Positions 15,512-24,539 of a stretch of DNA of 64,000 nucleotides are shown here, piece after piece. The notes beneath the pieces are model-generated. The model saw only the letters and a list, made by a program, of their open reading frames with translations, ran no database searches and was not told where the DNA came from. Made by a program: the position numbers and the translations under genes. The stretch is from Bacteroidota bacterium (lineage in GTDB: Bacteria > Bacteroidota > Bacteroidia > UBA4408), in NCBI GenBank assembly GCA_016721765.1, contig JADKHO010000002.1:434001-498000 (forward strand), read 5' to 3'. Positions within the stretch are counted from its first letter, which is position 1; each line of letters begins with the position of its first letter.

Positions 15512-18082
15512 ATGGCAGACGGAGAAAGAATTATTAAGATTAACATTGAAGAAGAAATGAAAACCGCTTACATCGATTATTCGATGTCGGTAATTGTGAG
15601 CCGTGCATTACCCGATGTACGTGACGGATTGAAACCGGTTCACCGAAGAGTACTTTACGGAATGCTCGACCTTGGCGTGTTTAGCAACCGACCTTATAAA
15701 AAATCAGCAAGAATTGTTGGAGAGGTTTTAGGAAAATATCACCCGCATGGCGATACTTCTGTATACGATGCGATGGTGCGTATGGCGCAAGAATGGAGTT
15801 TACGCTATCCCTTAGTGGATGGTCAAGGTAACTTTGGTTCGGTGGATGGAGATAGTCCGGCTGCAATGCGTTATACTGAGGCCCGCTTAAAAAAGATTGC
15901 AGAAGAAATGTTGGCCGATATTGAGAAGGATACCGTTGATTTTCGTTTGAACTTTGATGATTCCTTGGAAGAGCCTACCGTTTTGCCTTCTAAATTGCCT
16001 AACTTATTATTAAATGGCGCCTCGGGTATTGCTGTAGGTATGGCCACCAATATGCCACCACATAATTTACGTGAAGTAGTGGATGCAACCATTGCTTACA
16101 TCGACAATCGTGAAATAGATATTGCAGGTTTAATGCAGCATATTAAAGCACCTGATTTTCCTACTGGTGGTATTATTTATGGATACGATGGTGTGCGCAG
16201 TGCTTTTGAAACAGGAAGAGGTAGAATTGTGCTTCGTGCGCAACATACTATCGAAACAACTGCTTCCGGAAGAGAGCGCATTATTGTAACTGAAATTCCG
16301 TATCAAATCAACAAGGCGGAAATGATTAAGAAGACTGCTGATTTGGTTAACGATAAAAAGATAGAAGGCATCAGCAATATTTTTGACGAAAGCGACCGCA
16401 GCGGAATGCGCATTGTGTATGAAGTTAAAAAGGATGCCATCACGAATGTAGTGGTTAACAAACTATTCAAATACACCGAATTACAGACTTCGTTCAGCGT
16501 TAACAACATTGCTTTGGTAAAAGGTCGGCCAATGATGCTGAACTTGAAAGACATGTTGCATCATTTCGTGGAGCACCGTCATGAAGTGGTTATTCGCAGA
16601 ACAAAATTCGAATTGGCTCAGGCCGAAAAGAGAGCACATATCTTAGAAGGTTATTTAATTGCCCTCGACCATTTGGACGAAGTAATTAAGATGATTCGTG
16701 AATCAGCTACCCCTCAGGCGGCTCAAGATGGCTTGATGGCGAGCTTCGGATTAAGCGAAATTCAAGCTAAAGCAATACTTGAGATGCGCTTACGTGTACT
16801 CACTGGTTTAGAGAGAGATAAGATTAAAGATGAGTATACCGAATTAATGAAAACAATTGCCTTCTTGAAATCCATTTTAGCGGATGAAGGCTTACGCATG
16901 CAAATCATAAAAGATGAGTTATTAGAGCTGAAAGAAAAGTATGGCGATGCCCGCAAATCTGAAATCGTGTACTCTGCGGAGGATTTTAGAATTGAAGATA
17001 TGATTGCAGATGAGGAAATTGTTATTACGGTTTCACATTTGGGCTATATTAAAAGGACACAGTTAAGCGAATATAAAACTCAAAATCGCGGTGGAAAAGG
17101 CTCTAAAGGAAGTGCCACCCGTGAGGAGGATTTCTTAGAACATTTATTCACGGCAAGTACCCATAACTATTTATTGTTTTTTACCGAGCAAGGTAAATGC
17201 TACTGGATGCGTGCTTTTGAGATTCCTGAAGGCACCAAACAAAGTAAAGGCCGCGCCATTCAAAACCTATTGAACATTGCTCCTGACGATAAGATTAAGG
17301 CTTACATTAATGTGAAAGACTTAACGGATGAAGAATATTTGAACAATAACTTCATTATTATGTGTACTAAAAAAGGTACCATCAAAAAAACAAGTCTGAA
17401 AGCTTACTCCCGTCCTCGTCAAAATGGTATTAATGCCATTAATGTAAAAGATGGAGATACATTGTTGGAAGCAAAATTAACCAACGGTAGCAACGAAATT
17501 ATGTTGGCATCTAAAGCAGGTAAGCTAGTTCGATTCCCAGAAGAAAAAGCACGTGCCATTGGTCGTAATGCAACCGGAGTGCGTGGTATTCGCTTAGGTT
17601 CTGAAACGGATGAGGTAATTGGTATGATTTGTATCAGTGACCCAAAAAGCAATGTATTGGTTGTTTCTGAAACCGGTTATGGTAAGCGCTCTGACATAGA
17701 TGAGTACCGTGTTACAAACCGTGGCGGTAAAGGGGTAAAAACCATCAACATCACCGAAAAAACCGGTAATTTAATTGCGCTTAAAGATGTTACCGATGAA
17801 AACGATATCATGATTATTAATAAATCGGGTATTACCATTCGTTTAGCTGTAGCTGATTTACGTGTAATTGGTCGCGCTACTCAAGGTGTTAAGTTTATTG
17901 ACTTAGGCAAGAACGACGAAATTGCCGCGGTTGCAAAAGTAGATGCCGAGCCGGAAGAGGAAATTTCCTTGGATGAAAACGGTAATCCAATTGTTGCAGA
18001 AGGAACAGATATGACCGGAGAAAACAATGATGAGCAGGATACAACCGGAAGCAATCCCGCAACAGAAGAAGATAATAAATAA
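15512..18082 (+). CDS. gyrA: DNA gyrase subunit A
   Basis: An 856-residue type IIA topoisomerase subunit. The breakage-reunion domain includes HPHGDTSVYDAMVRMAQ (77-93) and the catalytic Tyr121 in AAMRYTEARL. The C-terminal beta-pinwheel carries a GyrA-box variant QNRGGKG (about 528-534), which marks gyrase rather than topoisomerase IV. With GyrB it introduces negative supercoils. The quinolone region has Thr82 and Asp86 at the positions matching E. coli Ser83 and Asp87. A long acidic tail (EPEEEISLDENG... to the end) follows the last blade. It is followed after 19 nt by the TPR gene, so the two probably share a transcript. Confidence 0.96.
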   Translation: MADGERIIKINIEEEMKTAYIDYSMSVIVSRALPDVRDGLKPVHRRVLYGMLDLGVFSNRPYKKSARIVGEVLGKYHPHGDTSVYDAMVRMAQEWSLRYPLVDGQGNFGSVDGDSPAAMRYTEARLKKIAEEMLADIEKDTVDFRLNFDDSLEEPTVLPSKLPNLLLNGASGIAVGMATNMPPHNLREVVDATIAYIDNREIDIAGLMQHIKAPDFPTGGIIYGYDGVRSAFETGRGRIVLRAQHTIETTASGRERIIVTEIPYQINKAEMIKKTADLVNDKKIEGISNIFDESDRSGMRIVYEVKKDAITNVVVNKLFKYTELQTSFSVNNIALVKGRPMMLNLKDMLHHFVEHRHEVVIRRTKFELAQAEKRAHILEGYLIALDHLDEVIKMIRESATPQAAQDGLMASFGLSEIQAKAILEMRLRVLTGLERDKIKDEYTELMKTIAFLKSILADEGLRMQIIKDELLELKEKYGDARKSEIVYSAEDFRIEDMIADEEIVITVSHLGYIKRTQLSEYKTQNRGGKGSKGSATREEDFLEHLFTASTHNYLLFFTEQGKCYWMRAFEIPEGTKQSKGRAIQNLLNIAPDDKIKAYINVKDLTDEEYLNNNFIIMCTKKGTIKKTSLKAYSRPRQNGINAINVKDGDTLLEAKLTNGSNEIMLASKAGKLVRFPEEKARAIGRNATGVRGIRLGSETDEVIGMICISDPKSNVLVVSETGYGKRSDIDEYRVTNRGGKGVKTINITEKTGNLIALKDVTDENDIMIINKSGITIRLAVADLRVIGRATQGVKFIDLGKNDEIAAVAKVDAEPEEEISLDENGNPIVAEGTDMTGENNDEQDTTGSNPATEEDNK

Positions 18083-18101
18083 CCCTAAATAAAATACATG
18101 T

Positions 18102-19283
18102 ATGAAGAAAGCAGTTGTTTTACTGGCCTTAGTAGGACTATCAACACTCGTAAATGCACAAAATAAGAATATCGTAAGTGCGATAAATTATTTTGGGTAT
18201 TTTATGAAAGATAAAAATGCCAGCGATTTGGCAGAAGCTAAAAAGTATATCGATTTAGCTACAGAGCATGAGGAAACAAAAACCAAAGCGAAGATGTGGA
18301 TTAATCGTGCTCAAATTTATCAAGCTATCAGCGATAGCAAAGATGAAAAAGCGAAAGCATTAAGCCCGAATCCGCTGGAGGAAGCAGCAAAAGCTTATCA
18401 GCAAACCATTAAGTATGACGAAAAAAAGGTGTACACTGAAGCACCCGGTAACTTGATGTATTGTGCCAATTCCTTCTTAAACACAGGCGTTGCCTTTTTT
18501 AATGAAAAGAATTATGGAAAAGCAGTTGAATACTTCGAAAAATCAATACAAATTAACAAGGAGAGCTTCAACAAAATTGATTCGAATGCTATTTTTAATG
18601 CTTCCTTAGCGGCTGATAGAGGGAATATGACCGATAAGGCCAAGCTTTATTTTCAGCAATTGATTGATATGAATTATGGAGGAGCGGCTGATGGTGCGCG
18701 TAACTATTCCATGTTGGCTGCGGTGTATAACAAGGAAAACAACACCGAAAAATACTTGGCAACTATTGCTGCAGGTCGTAAAGCTTTTCCGAACGATAAA
18801 GACTTAATTATTGAAGAATTAAACTTTTATTTAAAAGCCGGTAAAGATAAAGAAGCCCTCGCAAACCTTGATTTAGCGATTAAAAATGACCCTACTAATC
18901 AAACTTTGCATTTTGCCTTGGGTACCATTTACGATAAGTTAGAGCAATACGAGAATGCTGAAGCAGCATATAAAAAAGCAATTGAAATTAAGCCGGACTA
19001 TTTTGATGCCTTATATAACTTAGGAGCCTTGTATTTTAATCGTGGTGCCAAGCAAACCAGTTTGGCAAACGATATTAAAGATGATGCGAAATACAGAGCA
19101 GCAATGGTAAAAGTAGACGATATTTTTAAGCAATCACTCCCCTATTTAGAAAAAGCGGAACAAGTTGGCTCGGAGGATAAAGTTACCTTTAAGGATTTGC
19201 TAAATACACTAAAATCCTTGTATGCTAGAACTGAGCAAACCGAAAAAATGAATGCGATTAAAGAAAAATTAAAAAACTATTAA
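18102..19283 (+). CDS. Secreted tetratricopeptide repeat protein
   Basis: A 393-residue protein with a signal peptide (MKKAVVLLALVGLSTLVNAQ) and several TPR units. Examples are a NEKNYGKAVEYFEKSIQINKE segment (about residues 134-154) and DKLEQYENAEAAYKKAIEIKPDYFDALYNLGALY (about 285-320). TPRs are protein-protein docking repeats, so a periplasmic scaffold is likely. It follows gyrA by 19 nt and precedes a small secreted protein by 17 nt, so it is probably in one operon with both. No specific function recognised. Confidence 0.85.
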   Translation: MKKAVVLLALVGLSTLVNAQNKNIVSAINYFGYFMKDKNASDLAEAKKYIDLATEHEETKTKAKMWINRAQIYQAISDSKDEKAKALSPNPLEEAAKAYQQTIKYDEKKVYTEAPGNLMYCANSFLNTGVAFFNEKNYGKAVEYFEKSIQINKESFNKIDSNAIFNASLAADRGNMTDKAKLYFQQLIDMNYGGAADGARNYSMLAAVYNKENNTEKYLATIAAGRKAFPNDKDLIIEELNFYLKAGKDKEALANLDLAIKNDPTNQTLHFALGTIYDKLEQYENAEAAYKKAIEIKPDYFDALYNLGALYFNRGAKQTSLANDIKDDAKYRAAMVKVDDIFKQSLPYLEKAEQVGSEDKVTFKDLLNTLKSLYARTEQTEKMNAIKEKLKNY

Positions 19284-19300
19284 TTATATACGCTGGAGAC

Positions 19301-19588
19301 ATGAAAAAATTAAGCATTGTACTTTTTGTACTAACCATTTCCCTGACTAGCTTAGCAGCCGGTGATCATTTAGGAAAACCACAGCAAGTGGATGGATTAA
19401 GTGTGTTTATAATGAGTGAACCGGTGGATGCTTATTACAAGCTAGGACAAGTAGGTTCCGGAACAAGTTCTAAACTGAATGAAATGCTTAAACAAGCGAT
19501 TAAAAATGTAAAAAAACAATACCCCGATGCAGATGGGATAATATTTGACCCGGAGAAAAACCTGGGATACGGCATAAAATTTAAATAA
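19301..19588 (+). CDS. Small secreted protein, RcsF/YbjQ-like pattern
   Basis: A 95-residue protein with a signal peptide (MKKLSIVLFVLTISLTSLAA) and a mature domain of about 75 residues. The domain runs beta strand (VDGLSVFIMSEPVDAYYKLGQV), long helix (SKLNEMLKQAIKNVKKQYPDADG), then strand (IIFD). That beta-alpha-beta pattern with YxxLGxV resembles RcsF/YbjQ-type small envelope proteins, but this is an impression only. It is the last gene of the gyrA-TPR unit, just before a strong terminator. Confidence 0.65.
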   Translation: MKKLSIVLFVLTISLTSLAAGDHLGKPQQVDGLSVFIMSEPVDAYYKLGQVGSGTSSKLNEMLKQAIKNVKKQYPDADGIIFDPEKNLGYGIKFK

Positions 19589-19603
19589 TAAACTAACTCG
19601 CAA

Positions 19604-19641
19604 AAACGCCTCGTTCATTAATTTGGGTGAGGCGTTTTTTA
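19604..19641 (+). terminator. Rho-independent terminator after the gyrA-TPR unit
   Basis: AACGCCTC (19605-19612) pairs with GAGGCGTT (19629-19636) and is followed by a T-run. It overlaps the false upstream start (TTG at 19623) of the next gene, supporting the later ATG at 19653. Confidence 0.9.
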
Positions 19642-19652
19642 TTTTTGAAAAG

Positions 19653-20711
19653 ATGACTTCTAAAGAAAAAAAGATACAGGATTTTAATCCGAATGATGTT
19701 GGAAATAATAACAATGGAGTTTTTGGATTGCCGTTCACCACGGATGAAGCTGAATTGGTAATTATTCCATTCCCGTGGGAAGTTACAGTAAGCTACAAGC
19801 CCGGAACAGCAAGTGCTCCGCTAGATATTTTAGAGGCCTCACGACAAATCGATTTATATGAACCAACAATAAGAGATGCTTGGAAGTTAGGCATTGCCAT
19901 GGATGAATATCCGCAAGATTGGTTTGAAAAAAGTTCCGAATTACGCCAAAAAGCGGAAGAATGCATTGCAGTGTTGGCGGATGGTGGTAGCAGCGAACAT
20001 CACGATATTCAGCGTATTCAAAAAGAAATTTTAGCCGAAACGATTGCATTTAATGCATGGGTAAAAGCACGTGCTTTGCATTTTATTTCGCAAGGTAAAT
20101 TAGTGGTTGGCTTGGGTGGAGATCACAGCACACCACTGGGTTTGATAAATGCCTTGAGTGAAGTGCATGATTCTTTTGCCATATTGCAATTGGATGCGCA
20201 CTGCGACTTGCGTGAAGCCTATGAAGGATTCGAGTTTTCGCATGCCTCCATCATGTACAATGCATTAAAAAATGAGCGGGTATCGGGATTGGTGCAAGTT
20301 GGGATCCGCGATTATTGCGAAGAAGAGGTAAACTACATTGCGCGCTCGAATGGGCGTGTTAAGGCTTTTTACGACCGTGATATGAAACGCAATTCTTACA
20401 ACGGCATCAGCATTGCGCAGCAGCATCAACAAATTATTTCGTATTTGCCTGAAAAGGTTTATTTAAGTTTTGACATTGATGGATTAGATCCTAAACTTTG
20501 TCCCAATACAGGAACGCCGGTTGCAGGCGGAATGGAATTTGAAGAAGCCTTGCATTTAATAGAGCAACTGGTAAGCAGTGGCCGAAAAATTATTGGTTTT
20601 GATTTAAATGAAACGGGATGTGGCGAAGGAGATTGGGATGCGAATGTTGCTGGACGATTACTGTATCGTATTTGCAACTTGATGGCACAATCGAACGGGA
20701 GAATAAAGTGA
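19653..20711 (+). CDS. Agmatinase/arginase (ureohydrolase) family enzyme
   Basis: From the ATG at 19653 this is 352 residues (MTSKEKKIQDF...). A TTG at 19623 would begin inside the terminator of the gene before, so I reject it. Metal-binding motifs of the ureohydrolase superfamily are present in order: GGDHSTPLG, LDAHCDLREAYEG and SFDIDGLDP, which supply the His and Asp ligands of a binuclear Mn centre. Such enzymes hydrolyse a guanidino group (agmatine, arginine, formiminoglutamate or a relative). An N-terminal extension and an insert around residues 75-130 are typical of the Bacteroidota agmatinase-like branch. The substrate is not decidable from the sequence. Confidence 0.85.
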   Translation: MTSKEKKIQDFNPNDVGNNNNGVFGLPFTTDEAELVIIPFPWEVTVSYKPGTASAPLDILEASRQIDLYEPTIRDAWKLGIAMDEYPQDWFEKSSELRQKAEECIAVLADGGSSEHHDIQRIQKEILAETIAFNAWVKARALHFISQGKLVVGLGGDHSTPLGLINALSEVHDSFAILQLDAHCDLREAYEGFEFSHASIMYNALKNERVSGLVQVGIRDYCEEEVNYIARSNGRVKAFYDRDMKRNSYNGISIAQQHQQIISYLPEKVYLSFDIDGLDPKLCPNTGTPVAGGMEFEEALHLIEQLVSSGRKIIGFDLNETGCGEGDWDANVAGRLLYRICNLMAQSNGRIK

Positions 20712-20725
20712 GCAAATAATTTTAT

Positions 20726-20733
20726 TACATTTG
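20726..20733 (+). promoter_or_regulatory. Probable -7 element of the bTHX gene
   Basis: TACATTTG matches TAnnTTTG, 26 nt before the ATG at 20760. No clear -33 element is visible because it would fall at the end of the gene before. Confidence 0.45.
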
Positions 20734-20759
20734 CACCATTCATTAATAAAAAAATTAAA

Positions 20760-20984
20760 ATGGGAAAAGGAGATAAAAAATCCAAAAAAGGAAAAATTAC
20801 AATTGGTTCTTATGGAGTTAAAAGAAGAAGAGTAGGTTCAAAAGTTGCCGCAGTAAATCCGGGACTTGCCGCTGCTCCGGCCAAAGAAAAAAAAGCTGCC
20901 GTTAAAAAATCAGCACCAAAAAAAGAAGCCGCTCCAAAAAAGGAAGCCGCTCCAAAAGCAAAAACTTCTAAGAAAAAAGAATAA
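20760..20984 (+). CDS. 30S ribosomal protein bTHX with long Lys/Ala tail
   Basis: A 74-residue, very basic protein. Its first 28 residues (MGKGDKKSKKGKITIGSYG then VKRRR) match the bTHX signature MGKGDxKTxKGKIxxGSYGxxRP, the small Thermus-type 30S protein. The remaining 45 residues are a low-complexity tail of Lys, Ala and Pro with repeated PKKEAA units, much longer than the classic protein of about 27 residues. The protein should bind 16S rRNA in the 30S head. It has its own promoter element and a strong terminator, suggesting independent, high expression. Confidence 0.85.
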   Translation: MGKGDKKSKKGKITIGSYGVKRRRVGSKVAAVNPGLAAAPAKEKKAAVKKSAPKKEAAPKKEAAPKAKTSKKKE

Positions 20985-20988
20985 TACT

Positions 20989-21020
20989 TTAAAATCCCAA
21001 CCCAAGAGTTGGGATTTTTT
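20989..21020 (+). terminator. Rho-independent terminator after bTHX
   Basis: AAATCCCAAC (20992-21001) pairs with GTTGGGATTT (21008-21017) and a T-run follows. It overlaps the false upstream start (21009) of the next gene. Confidence 0.85.
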
Positions 21021-21032
21021 ATTTTTACAAAC

Positions 21033-21749
21033 ATGAAAAACAAGTCGCTCCTACTTCCTTTTTTTATTGCCTTTTTAATGTGTTTAGGTGTTAAAAACAC
21101 TTGGGCGCAAGACACCATTTATAAACGAAATGGGGATATAATTGTAGCCCAATTATTAGAAGTAACACCACAACTCATTAAATTTAAGAAAATAGAATTG
21201 CCAGACGGCCCCATTTATAGCTTAGAGCGCAAAGAGCTATTTATGATTCGGTATAAAAATGGAACGAAGGATTTGTTTTTAGACGAAAAACCAGTTGCCA
21301 CAGATGACTATGCGGTTGCGCCGATTCCCAAAAAGCGTAACCCAAGAGAAGATATGCGAACCGATTCTCCCATTAGTATTGACGGTTATCATTACAGCAT
21401 TGGCTATTTTAGTTTAAGCCCCAAAAAAGTAGATGAATTGATACTCAGCAAAAACGATAAACCTTTAAGTTTAATGGTGAAAAGTGCGCAAAGCGATAAA
21501 CATACTTCCAAGCTTTTGGCCTTTGCCCCTATTCCCCTTGGAGTAGGTTCCTACATTACTTTAATTGCCGGAAGCATATCTGCAGGCAACTACGGTGCCT
21601 ATCCCACCAACTATCTCGCTTTTGGAGGAATCCTAGCAGTTGCTGCGCTTGGTACAGGAATTACCTCCATTGTTTTGAATGTGCGCAGTAAAAAAATGCG
21701 AAAGGAAGCTGTGATGCACTATAATTTAACTTATTTCGGAAGCAGGTAA
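21033..21749 (+). CDS. Secreted/membrane protein of unknown function
   Basis: I use the ATG at 21033 (238 residues, MKNKSLLLPFF...) because an upstream start at 21009 lies inside a terminator. The signal peptide ends NTWAQD. Then comes a segment of the type DTIYKRNGDIIVAQLLEVTPQLIKFKKIELPDGPIY, seen in many Bacteroidota envelope proteins. A linker follows, and then two hydrophobic segments near the C-terminus (about 175-195 and 200-222) before a basic end. Its stop codon abuts the stop of tatC on the other strand with no spacing. Function unknown. Confidence 0.7.
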   Translation: MKNKSLLLPFFIAFLMCLGVKNTWAQDTIYKRNGDIIVAQLLEVTPQLIKFKKIELPDGPIYSLERKELFMIRYKNGTKDLFLDEKPVATDDYAVAPIPKKRNPREDMRTDSPISIDGYHYSIGYFSLSPKKVDELILSKNDKPLSLMVKSAQSDKHTSKLLAFAPIPLGVGSYITLIAGSISAGNYGAYPTNYLAFGGILAVAALGTGITSIVLNVRSKKMRKEAVMHYNLTYFGSR

Positions 21750-22586
21750 TTAATCCTGTTTTGCTTTATCCTTTTTAAGCACATACATCGAGACGAATAT
21801 GCTTATTTCATAAAGCAGGTAAAGTGGAAATGCAACTAATAATTGTGACGTTATATCCGGAGATGGCGTAATAACAGCTGCCACAATCAAAATTACAATT
21901 ACTGCATGCTTTCTATACTTGCGCATAAATTCGGGTGACATAAGTCCAATCTTGGTTAAAAAATAAACCAATATGGGCAACTCAAACACGATTCCAGATG
22001 CAAGGGTTATGGTGGTGATGGTTGAAATGAATGAATCCATTGCAATCATGTTTTTTACATCGTTGCTAATTTGATAATTCCCTAAAAAATTAATTGATAA
22101 TGGTGCTATGATGTAATAGCCGAAAACTACACCTATCACAAATAAAAAAGTAGTAAAAAAAACGATTCCGGTGGTATACTTGCGTTCGCTTTCTTTTAAA
22201 CCGGGCTTTACAAAGCGCCATATCTCCCAAATAACATAAGGAAATCCTAATATTATACCGGCCACAAATGCAATCCACATGTGCATGGTGAATTGGCCGG
22301 AGAGTTCAGTATTTATTAATTCAAAATTCAGGTTTTTGATACAAAGCGCATCACCTAAGCCTAAAAAATTAGACAGGCGGCACATTTGCACATAGGTCCA
22401 AAAATCAGCATGACGGGGCGCAAAAATAATTTTATCGAATACTATCTCACGGTAAGTGAAAGCGAGGATAGCAAGCGAAAAAACGGCGATTGCAGCACGC
22501 ACCAAATGCCAGCGCAAAGCTTCCAAATGGTCGAGAAACGACATTTCTGAATTGGGGTCGGCAGCTTTCTTAAATCGTTCGAACAT
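21750..22586 (-). CDS. tatC: Sec-independent protein translocase TatC
   Basis: A 278-residue protein with six predicted membrane segments and the TatC hallmark SFLDHLEALRWHLVRA near residue 17. A conserved FVKPGLKESERKY region follows the second segment. TatC is the receptor component of the twin-arginine translocase, which exports folded proteins across the cytoplasmic membrane. tatA/tatB are not nearby, which is usual in this phylum. There is an extended periplasmic loop between segments 1 and 2 (RHADFWTYVQMCRLSNFLGLGDALC). The 3' end abuts the convergent gene. Confidence 0.92.
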   Translation of the reverse strand: MFERFKKAADPNSEMSFLDHLEALRWHLVRAAIAVFSLAILAFTYREIVFDKIIFAPRHADFWTYVQMCRLSNFLGLGDALCIKNLNFELINTELSGQFTMHMWIAFVAGIILGFPYVIWEIWRFVKPGLKESERKYTTGIVFFTTFLFVIGVVFGYYIIAPLSINFLGNYQISNDVKNMIAMDSFISTITTITLASGIVFELPILVYFLTKIGLMSPEFMRKYRKHAVIVILIVAAVITPSPDITSQLLVAFPLYLLYEISIFVSMYVLKKDKAKQD

Positions 22587-22651
22587 ATTTTTGAAAATCG
22601 CGCAAAGGTAAGTAAAAAGAGCAGGCCTAATTTTTATACCTGAAATAATTT

Positions 22652-22684
22652 CAAAAAAAAAGAGGCGGACAAATGCCCGCCTCT
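22652..22684 (-). terminator. Rho-independent terminator after the choice-of-anchor J gene
   Basis: On the minus strand AGAGGCGG, loop, CCGCCTCT (positions 22684-22661), then a run of nine T. It lies 22 nt past the stop at 22706. Confidence 0.9.
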
Positions 22685-22705
22685 CATTAAAAACGAATAA
22701 ACTAA

Positions 22706-24382
22706 TTAGTTAATGGTAACTTTTTTAACATCAACAGAAGTTCCGTTAGTAGCTTTGATAGAATAAATTCCTTTTGAGAAATTAGTTAAATCAAGTGCAT
22801 GTTTACCGGCAGCAAGTTTTGATTCAGTATACACCAATGCACCCATTGCATTGTACACTTCAATTTTAGTTGAACCTGAAACGGTTGTAAAATTAACAAG
22901 ACCTGTAGAAGGGTTTGGATAAATAGAAACCAAATCAGAAGAAATTTCTTTCACGCCAACTGGACCAGCATCATGCAATAAAACATCATCCAAACGCAAA
23001 GCGATAGTGTTGGTTACATCTGAATTGATAGCTTTAAAACCTATGTGATAAGTACCAGTTGTAGGAACTGTAAATGTTAAAGTATCTTCATAATAAATAC
23101 CATCACCTGTCATTGCAGCATCTGCTTCAAGGGTTTGAGTCATTGCAGGAACGTTATCGCCAGTACCCACATAAACACCTAATGAACCAGCATAATTAAG
23201 TGATAATCTTTTATAGAAAGTTAATTTATAATTATTTGTTGATTGAAGTTCTACGCAAGTAGTAAACAACCAATCTTCCGAAGCACCATTAACGTTATTT
23301 TCGAAAGCTCTTATAGACTGAGCAGCAGAAATATTACCTACGTTTGAAATAGCCCAAGTAAATCCAGTTCCATCCACATCTTCGGTATTCCAACCTAATG
23401 GAAGAGAAGCACCTTCGAAGTCTTCGGTAAGATCACCTGCAGTTAAGTTAACTGTAACATTGCTAATTACTGCACTGTCGCCATCGTTAGCGGTATTTCC
23501 ATCCGCAACAACACCAGAGTTTGAATAAAATGCATAATCACCTGAAACTGATAAATCGGCAGTAGCAGCAAAAACGAAATGAGCGGTGTCGCCAATTGCA
23601 ATTGAATCGTTAAAATTTTCAGTAATGGTAGCACCACCGTTAAAGCTATAAGATACAGGGAAATTTCCAATTTTAGAAAGACCGTAATTTGAAATTGTAA
23701 TTTCAATTGGAGTAGCATTTGTTAAGCCACAACCTGAAGCAGTATTAATTTGAGAAACACCGCCATCAACACTTGAAGGCGTGTAAACATTTACTTCATC
23801 GATACCAATATTATCACTGTTAGCTCCATTTGGTCCACCATCAGCAACAGCATAACGTATTGCAAAACGTGCATTTGCACCGGCAGTAGCAACAAAGAAT
23901 GTTTTCAATTCCCAGTTACCTGATGTAGTTACTTCAAAGTTTCCTAATTGAACCCAAGTAGTAGCTTCCGGAATAGAATCTCCTGCATCAGAATACATTA
24001 CACGAATTGAATCCGGGAAATTTGAATTAGTTACGCTAATGGAATAAAATGAAATAGCATCACCAATGTTAACATTCAATGCGGGTAAAACTAACCAATT
24101 ATCGATTGTAACTCCTGTTGCGCCTGCAACTGAGTTAAAATTTGATTGCACAAAAGAATCAGGTGCACCATTGTAAGCAGGTTGAAAGTTTGGATTTCCT
24201 TGAAACCACATTGGAGCTGTACCAAGCGCTCCACCACGGAAATAAGGAAGGTAACCACGTGCCTTTAACCCATCTGTATCATTAGGAAGACTAAAATCAT
24301 CGTGAAATTGAGCATTCGCAGATGAAATGGAAAGTAGCGAAATAATGGCAATAAATAAAGTTTGTAAAGTAATTTTTTTCAT
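22706..24382 (-). CDS. T9SS-exported choice-of-anchor J (cleaved-adhesin-like) protein
   Basis: A 558-residue secreted protein. The signal peptide ends NAQFHDDF. Two carbohydrate-binding-like choice-of-anchor J domains follow. The first has DNWLVLPALNVNIGDAISFYS; the second has LTEDFEGASLPLGWNTEDVDG ... SEDWLFTTCVEL and GTYHIGFKAINSD. Between them is a DUF11/CARDB-like beta domain (ITISNYGLSKIGNFPVSYSFNGG). A T9SS type A sorting domain closes the protein (SIYPNPSTGLVNF ... KGIYSIKATNGTSVDVKKVTIN). The likely site is the cell surface, for adhesion or glycan binding. It has a good promoter and terminator, so it is monocistronic. Confidence 0.85.
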   Translation of the reverse strand: MKKITLQTLFIAIISLLSISSANAQFHDDFSLPNDTDGLKARGYLPYFRGGALGTAPMWFQGNPNFQPAYNGAPDSFVQSNFNSVAGATGVTIDNWLVLPALNVNIGDAISFYSISVTNSNFPDSIRVMYSDAGDSIPEATTWVQLGNFEVTTSGNWELKTFFVATAGANARFAIRYAVADGGPNGANSDNIGIDEVNVYTPSSVDGGVSQINTASGCGLTNATPIEITISNYGLSKIGNFPVSYSFNGGATITENFNDSIAIGDTAHFVFAATADLSVSGDYAFYSNSGVVADGNTANDGDSAVISNVTVNLTAGDLTEDFEGASLPLGWNTEDVDGTGFTWAISNVGNISAAQSIRAFENNVNGASEDWLFTTCVELQSTNNYKLTFYKRLSLNYAGSLGVYVGTGDNVPAMTQTLEADAAMTGDGIYYEDTLTFTVPTTGTYHIGFKAINSDVTNTIALRLDDVLLHDAGPVGVKEISSDLVSIYPNPSTGLVNFTTVSGSTKIEVYNAMGALVYTESKLAAGKHALDLTNFSKGIYSIKATNGTSVDVKKVTIN

Positions 24383-24419
24383 GTTTTATTGTTAAAGGGT
24401 TTAATAGATTAAATTTTTC

Positions 24420-24449
24420 CAAATGTACGCATCAATTTTAATCCTACAA
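24420..24449 (-). promoter_or_regulatory. Promoter of the choice-of-anchor J gene
   Basis: On the minus strand TTG (24449-24447), 19 nt, then TACATTTG (24427-24420), a fit to the Bacteroidota -33/-7 consensus, with the ATG 37 nt downstream. Confidence 0.55.
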
Positions 24450-24539
24450 CCCTATTCAGCGATTTTCGACAGACTTACATTTTTTGCGTGTAAAGCATTA
24501 TTATTAACTCTAATTTCGCTGCCAACTTTTTAAACTCGA

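Noticed and set aside
19623..19652. TTG start for the agmatinase-like gene
   Set aside because: It lies inside the terminator of the previous gene; the ATG at 19653 starts just after it.
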